Assembly (NCBI GenBank): GCA_025965495.1
Contig: JAOPWW010000283.1
Location: forward strand, 1-5,888
DNA: 5,888 nt
Source of the DNA: Frankiales bacterium
GTDB lineage: Bacteria; Actinomycetota; Actinomycetes; Mycobacteriales; SCTD01
Direction of reading: 5' to 3'
Numbering within the stretch: position 1 is the stretch's first letter; each line of letters opens with the position of its first letter. The translations under genes were made by a program, and so were the position numbers. Under the pieces are notes generated by a model. The model ran no database searches, had not been told where the DNA came from, and saw only the letters and a program-made list of their open reading frames with translations. Below, piece by piece: positions 4,632-5,888 of the stretch.

Positions 4632-5814
4632 TCCAGTAGAGGACGCGGCACTGCGGCAGCCGCGCGGCGAGCTCGGCCTCGAACCAGCCGCGCATCTCGC
4701 CCATGACGCCCTTCGGGTAGACGTACTTCACCGAGCCGAACTTGGTGCGCTTCTGCGTCCGCTGCTGCTCGTCCATCTCGAGCTGCGTCTTCGGGTACCA
4801 ACCCATGAGGACCTCCTTGCTGCCCGGCGTGAAGCGGTGGGTGATCAGCTCGGCGGTCAGGTCCAGGCCCTCGACGTCGCGGGTCGCCTCGACGACGAGG
4901 TCGAGCAGGTGGCCGTAGTGCTCGCGCCAGTCCGGCAGCGGCATGAGCGGGGCGAGGGTCAGCCCGACCGGGTAGCCGGCGACCGCGAGTCGTCGCAGCG
5001 CCCGGATCCGGTCCTCCAGGCGCGATGTCCCGCCCTCGAACCGCTGCGTCACGGGCAGGCAGTTCACCGACAGCCGCACCCGGGTGCGCCCGCGGTGGTC
5101 CAGGCGCAGGAAGGGCTCGACGTCGTCGTACTTGGTGGTCCAGCGCAGCTGCACCGGCGCCTCCCACTGCCCGAAGAACTCGACCGCTCGCTGCCACGAG
5201 CCGGTGAGGTGCTCGAGCGCGAGCGGGTCGGTGTAGCAGGAGGCCTCGAAGGTCGTGCCCTCCTCCGTACGGCGCTTGGCGGTGTCCTCGCCGACGTACG
5301 GCGCGAGCCCGCCGAGGATCTCGTCGAGGTCGGCGTAGACCCTCGTGACCGGCGGGCCGGACAGGGACCCCGCGAGGTAGCAGTACTGGCAGTGCGCGGG
5401 GCAGCCCTCGGCGAGGTCGAACCGCCAGTCCGCCGACGGCGGGATCGGCTGGAGCTTGCGCCGCGACGGCGGGCTCACGACGATCGCCATCGTCGACTTG
5501 GCGCGCGCGTAGGTCTGCCGCTCGTCGTCGCCCTTGACGCCGGTCAGCCGGTTCGCCTTCAGGCGCTCGACCTCGATCCCCAGCGCCTCCACCCGCTGGA
5601 CGATCCGCTGGCCGTGCGGCAGGTCCGCGGCGGCCGGGGTGATGACGACCCGCTTCGGCGTCCAGCGGCGGGCCGGTCGCGCGGGAGGAGCGAGGCCGTC
5701 GAGGTCCCGGGTGACGACCTCCTCGCCGCTCGCGCTGTGGGGCGCTGCGTGCTCGTCCGGGGCGAGGGGCAGGCCCAGGTCGATGCTCTGGTCGCGCGTC
5801 TGGTCGAGTGCCAC
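4627..5814 (-). CDS. splB: Spore photoproduct lyase-family radical SAM protein
   Basis: The 395-residue product matches Bacillus SplB (342 residues), as I recall that sequence, along nearly its whole length. The lyase uses a [4Fe-4S] cluster and S-adenosylmethionine to split 5-thyminyl-5,6-dihydrothymine, the UV lesion of dry or spore DNA, back to two thymines. The radical SAM cysteines are Cys138, Cys142 and Cys145 (CPAHCQYC). Tyr144 and Tyr146 flank the last one as in SplB. Cys193 in FEASCYTD matches the hydrogen-donor cysteine of FEASCTSD. Further matches are AKST (105-108), RVRLSVN, FEGGTS, AGYPVG, ELITHRFT, YPKTQLEMDE and the end VLYWT (EYFT in SplB). Residues 1-47 are an extension lacking in SplB, polar and probably disordered. 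The GTG start at 5812-5814 is uncertain: GGGAG abuts it and the frame stays open to the window edge. Third positions upstream are less GC-rich (19 of 24 codons), which favours starting here. A related function on another lesion is possible. Confidence 0.9.
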   Translation of the reverse strand: MALDQTRDQSIDLGLPLAPDEHAAPHSASGEEVVTRDLDGLAPPARPARRWTPKRVVITPAAADLPHGQRIVQRVEALGIEVERLKANRLTGVKGDDERQTYARAKSTMAIVVSPPSRRKLQPIPPSADWRFDLAEGCPAHCQYCYLAGSLSGPPVTRVYADLDEILGGLAPYVGEDTAKRRTEEGTTFEASCYTDPLALEHLTGSWQRAVEFFGQWEAPVQLRWTTKYDDVEPFLRLDHRGRTRVRLSVNCLPVTQRFEGGTSRLEDRIRALRRLAVAGYPVGLTLAPLMPLPDWREHYGHLLDLVVEATRDVEGLDLTAELITHRFTPGSKEVLMGWYPKTQLEMDEQQRTQKRTKFGSVKYVYPKGVMGEMRGWFEAELAARLPQCRVLYWT

Positions 5815-5817
5815 CTC

Positions 5818-5831
5818 CCGGGTCTGCCCGG
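5818..5831. promoter_or_regulatory. Small inverted repeat next to the lyase start
   Basis: CCGGG (5818-5822) and CCCGG (5827-5831) form a 5-bp stem with a 4-base loop, directly before the GAG-GTG start of the leftward gene. It could mask translation initiation or serve as an operator between the divergent starts. It is too short to be confident. Confidence 0.25.
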
Positions 5832-5853
5832 ATGCGCCTGGCAGACTCGCCGG

Positions 5854-5888
5854 GTGCTGACTGCCCTCGCGATCCTCGGCGTCCTCGC
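5854..5888 (+). CDS. Possible start of a divergent gene with a hydrophobic N-terminus, cut by the window edge
   Basis: GTG 5854 opens a frame reading MLTALAILGVL before the edge, which looks like the start of a membrane segment or signal peptide. It would diverge from the lyase gene across 39 bases. No clear ribosome binding site is seen and only 11 residues are visible, so this is tentative. ATG 5832 in another frame gives an Arg/Pro-rich reading and is less likely. Confidence 0.35.
   Translation, partial: MLTALAILGVL

Noticed and set aside
4310..4639. Rightward open frame of about 109 codons across the convergent spacer
   Set aside because: It overlaps the end of the DUF222 gene and enters the lyase gene antisense, and its composition is low-complexity Arg/Gly/Ala/Ser without a ribosome binding site.
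4627..5814. Assignment to the Rv2578c-type radical SAM family
   Set aside because: The FEASC block, the tyrosines around the third cluster cysteine and the C-terminal YPKT and YWT blocks fit spore photoproduct lyase rather than that family.

Overview
The window is high-GC DNA in which codon third positions are almost always G or C. It carries an LSAC-type lipoprotein signal, a DUF222/HNH (13E12-type) endonuclease, a pair of LOG-family genes and a SOS-box-like site of the actinobacterial TCGAAC-N4-GTTCGA type. Together these point to an actinomycete chromosome. A more precise placement would be a guess. Nothing suggests a phage, an insertion sequence or a CRISPR array.

Layout, left to right. 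Bases 1-141 are the 3' end of an unidentified rightward gene. Two strong hairpins (148-184 and 200-233) separate it from a convergent leftward gene for a small lipoprotein (247-615). A short divergent promoter region (616-725) leads into a tight rightward three-gene unit. It comprises a DJ-1/PfpI-family protein (726-1283), a long LOG-family protein (1293-2108) and a short classical LOG protein (2109-2708). The second and third genes abut with no spacer. A 376-base gene-free stretch follows. It holds a weak terminator, a scatter of GGTGCTG motifs, two DnaA-box-like 9-mers and, close to the next gene, a LexA (SOS) box-like palindrome with one mismatch. Next comes the DUF222/HNH gene, whose best start is GTG 3085. 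A GC-rich, slightly repetitive convergent spacer (4363-4626) separates it from a leftward gene (4627-5814). That gene encodes a full-length spore photoproduct lyase-family radical SAM protein. A possible divergent gene begins at 5854 and runs off the edge.

How the genes may work together. The middle operon joins nucleotide-monophosphate phosphoribohydrolases, which release a free base and ribose 5-phosphate, to a DJ-1/PfpI protein of a family linked to repair of carbonyl and glycation damage. A shared role in containing reactive sugar or aldehyde products is a hypothesis only. On the right side two genes relate to DNA damage: an endonuclease-like gene with a SOS-box-like site, and a lyase of the family that repairs UV-induced thymine dimers of the spore photoproduct type. 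The lyase keeps its radical SAM cysteines, both flanking tyrosines and the hydrogen-donor cysteine. The most interesting points are this apparently intact lyase in a probable actinomycete, the SOS-type control of the DUF222 gene, and a short stretch inside that gene where a neighbouring frame looks more authentic than the annotated one.
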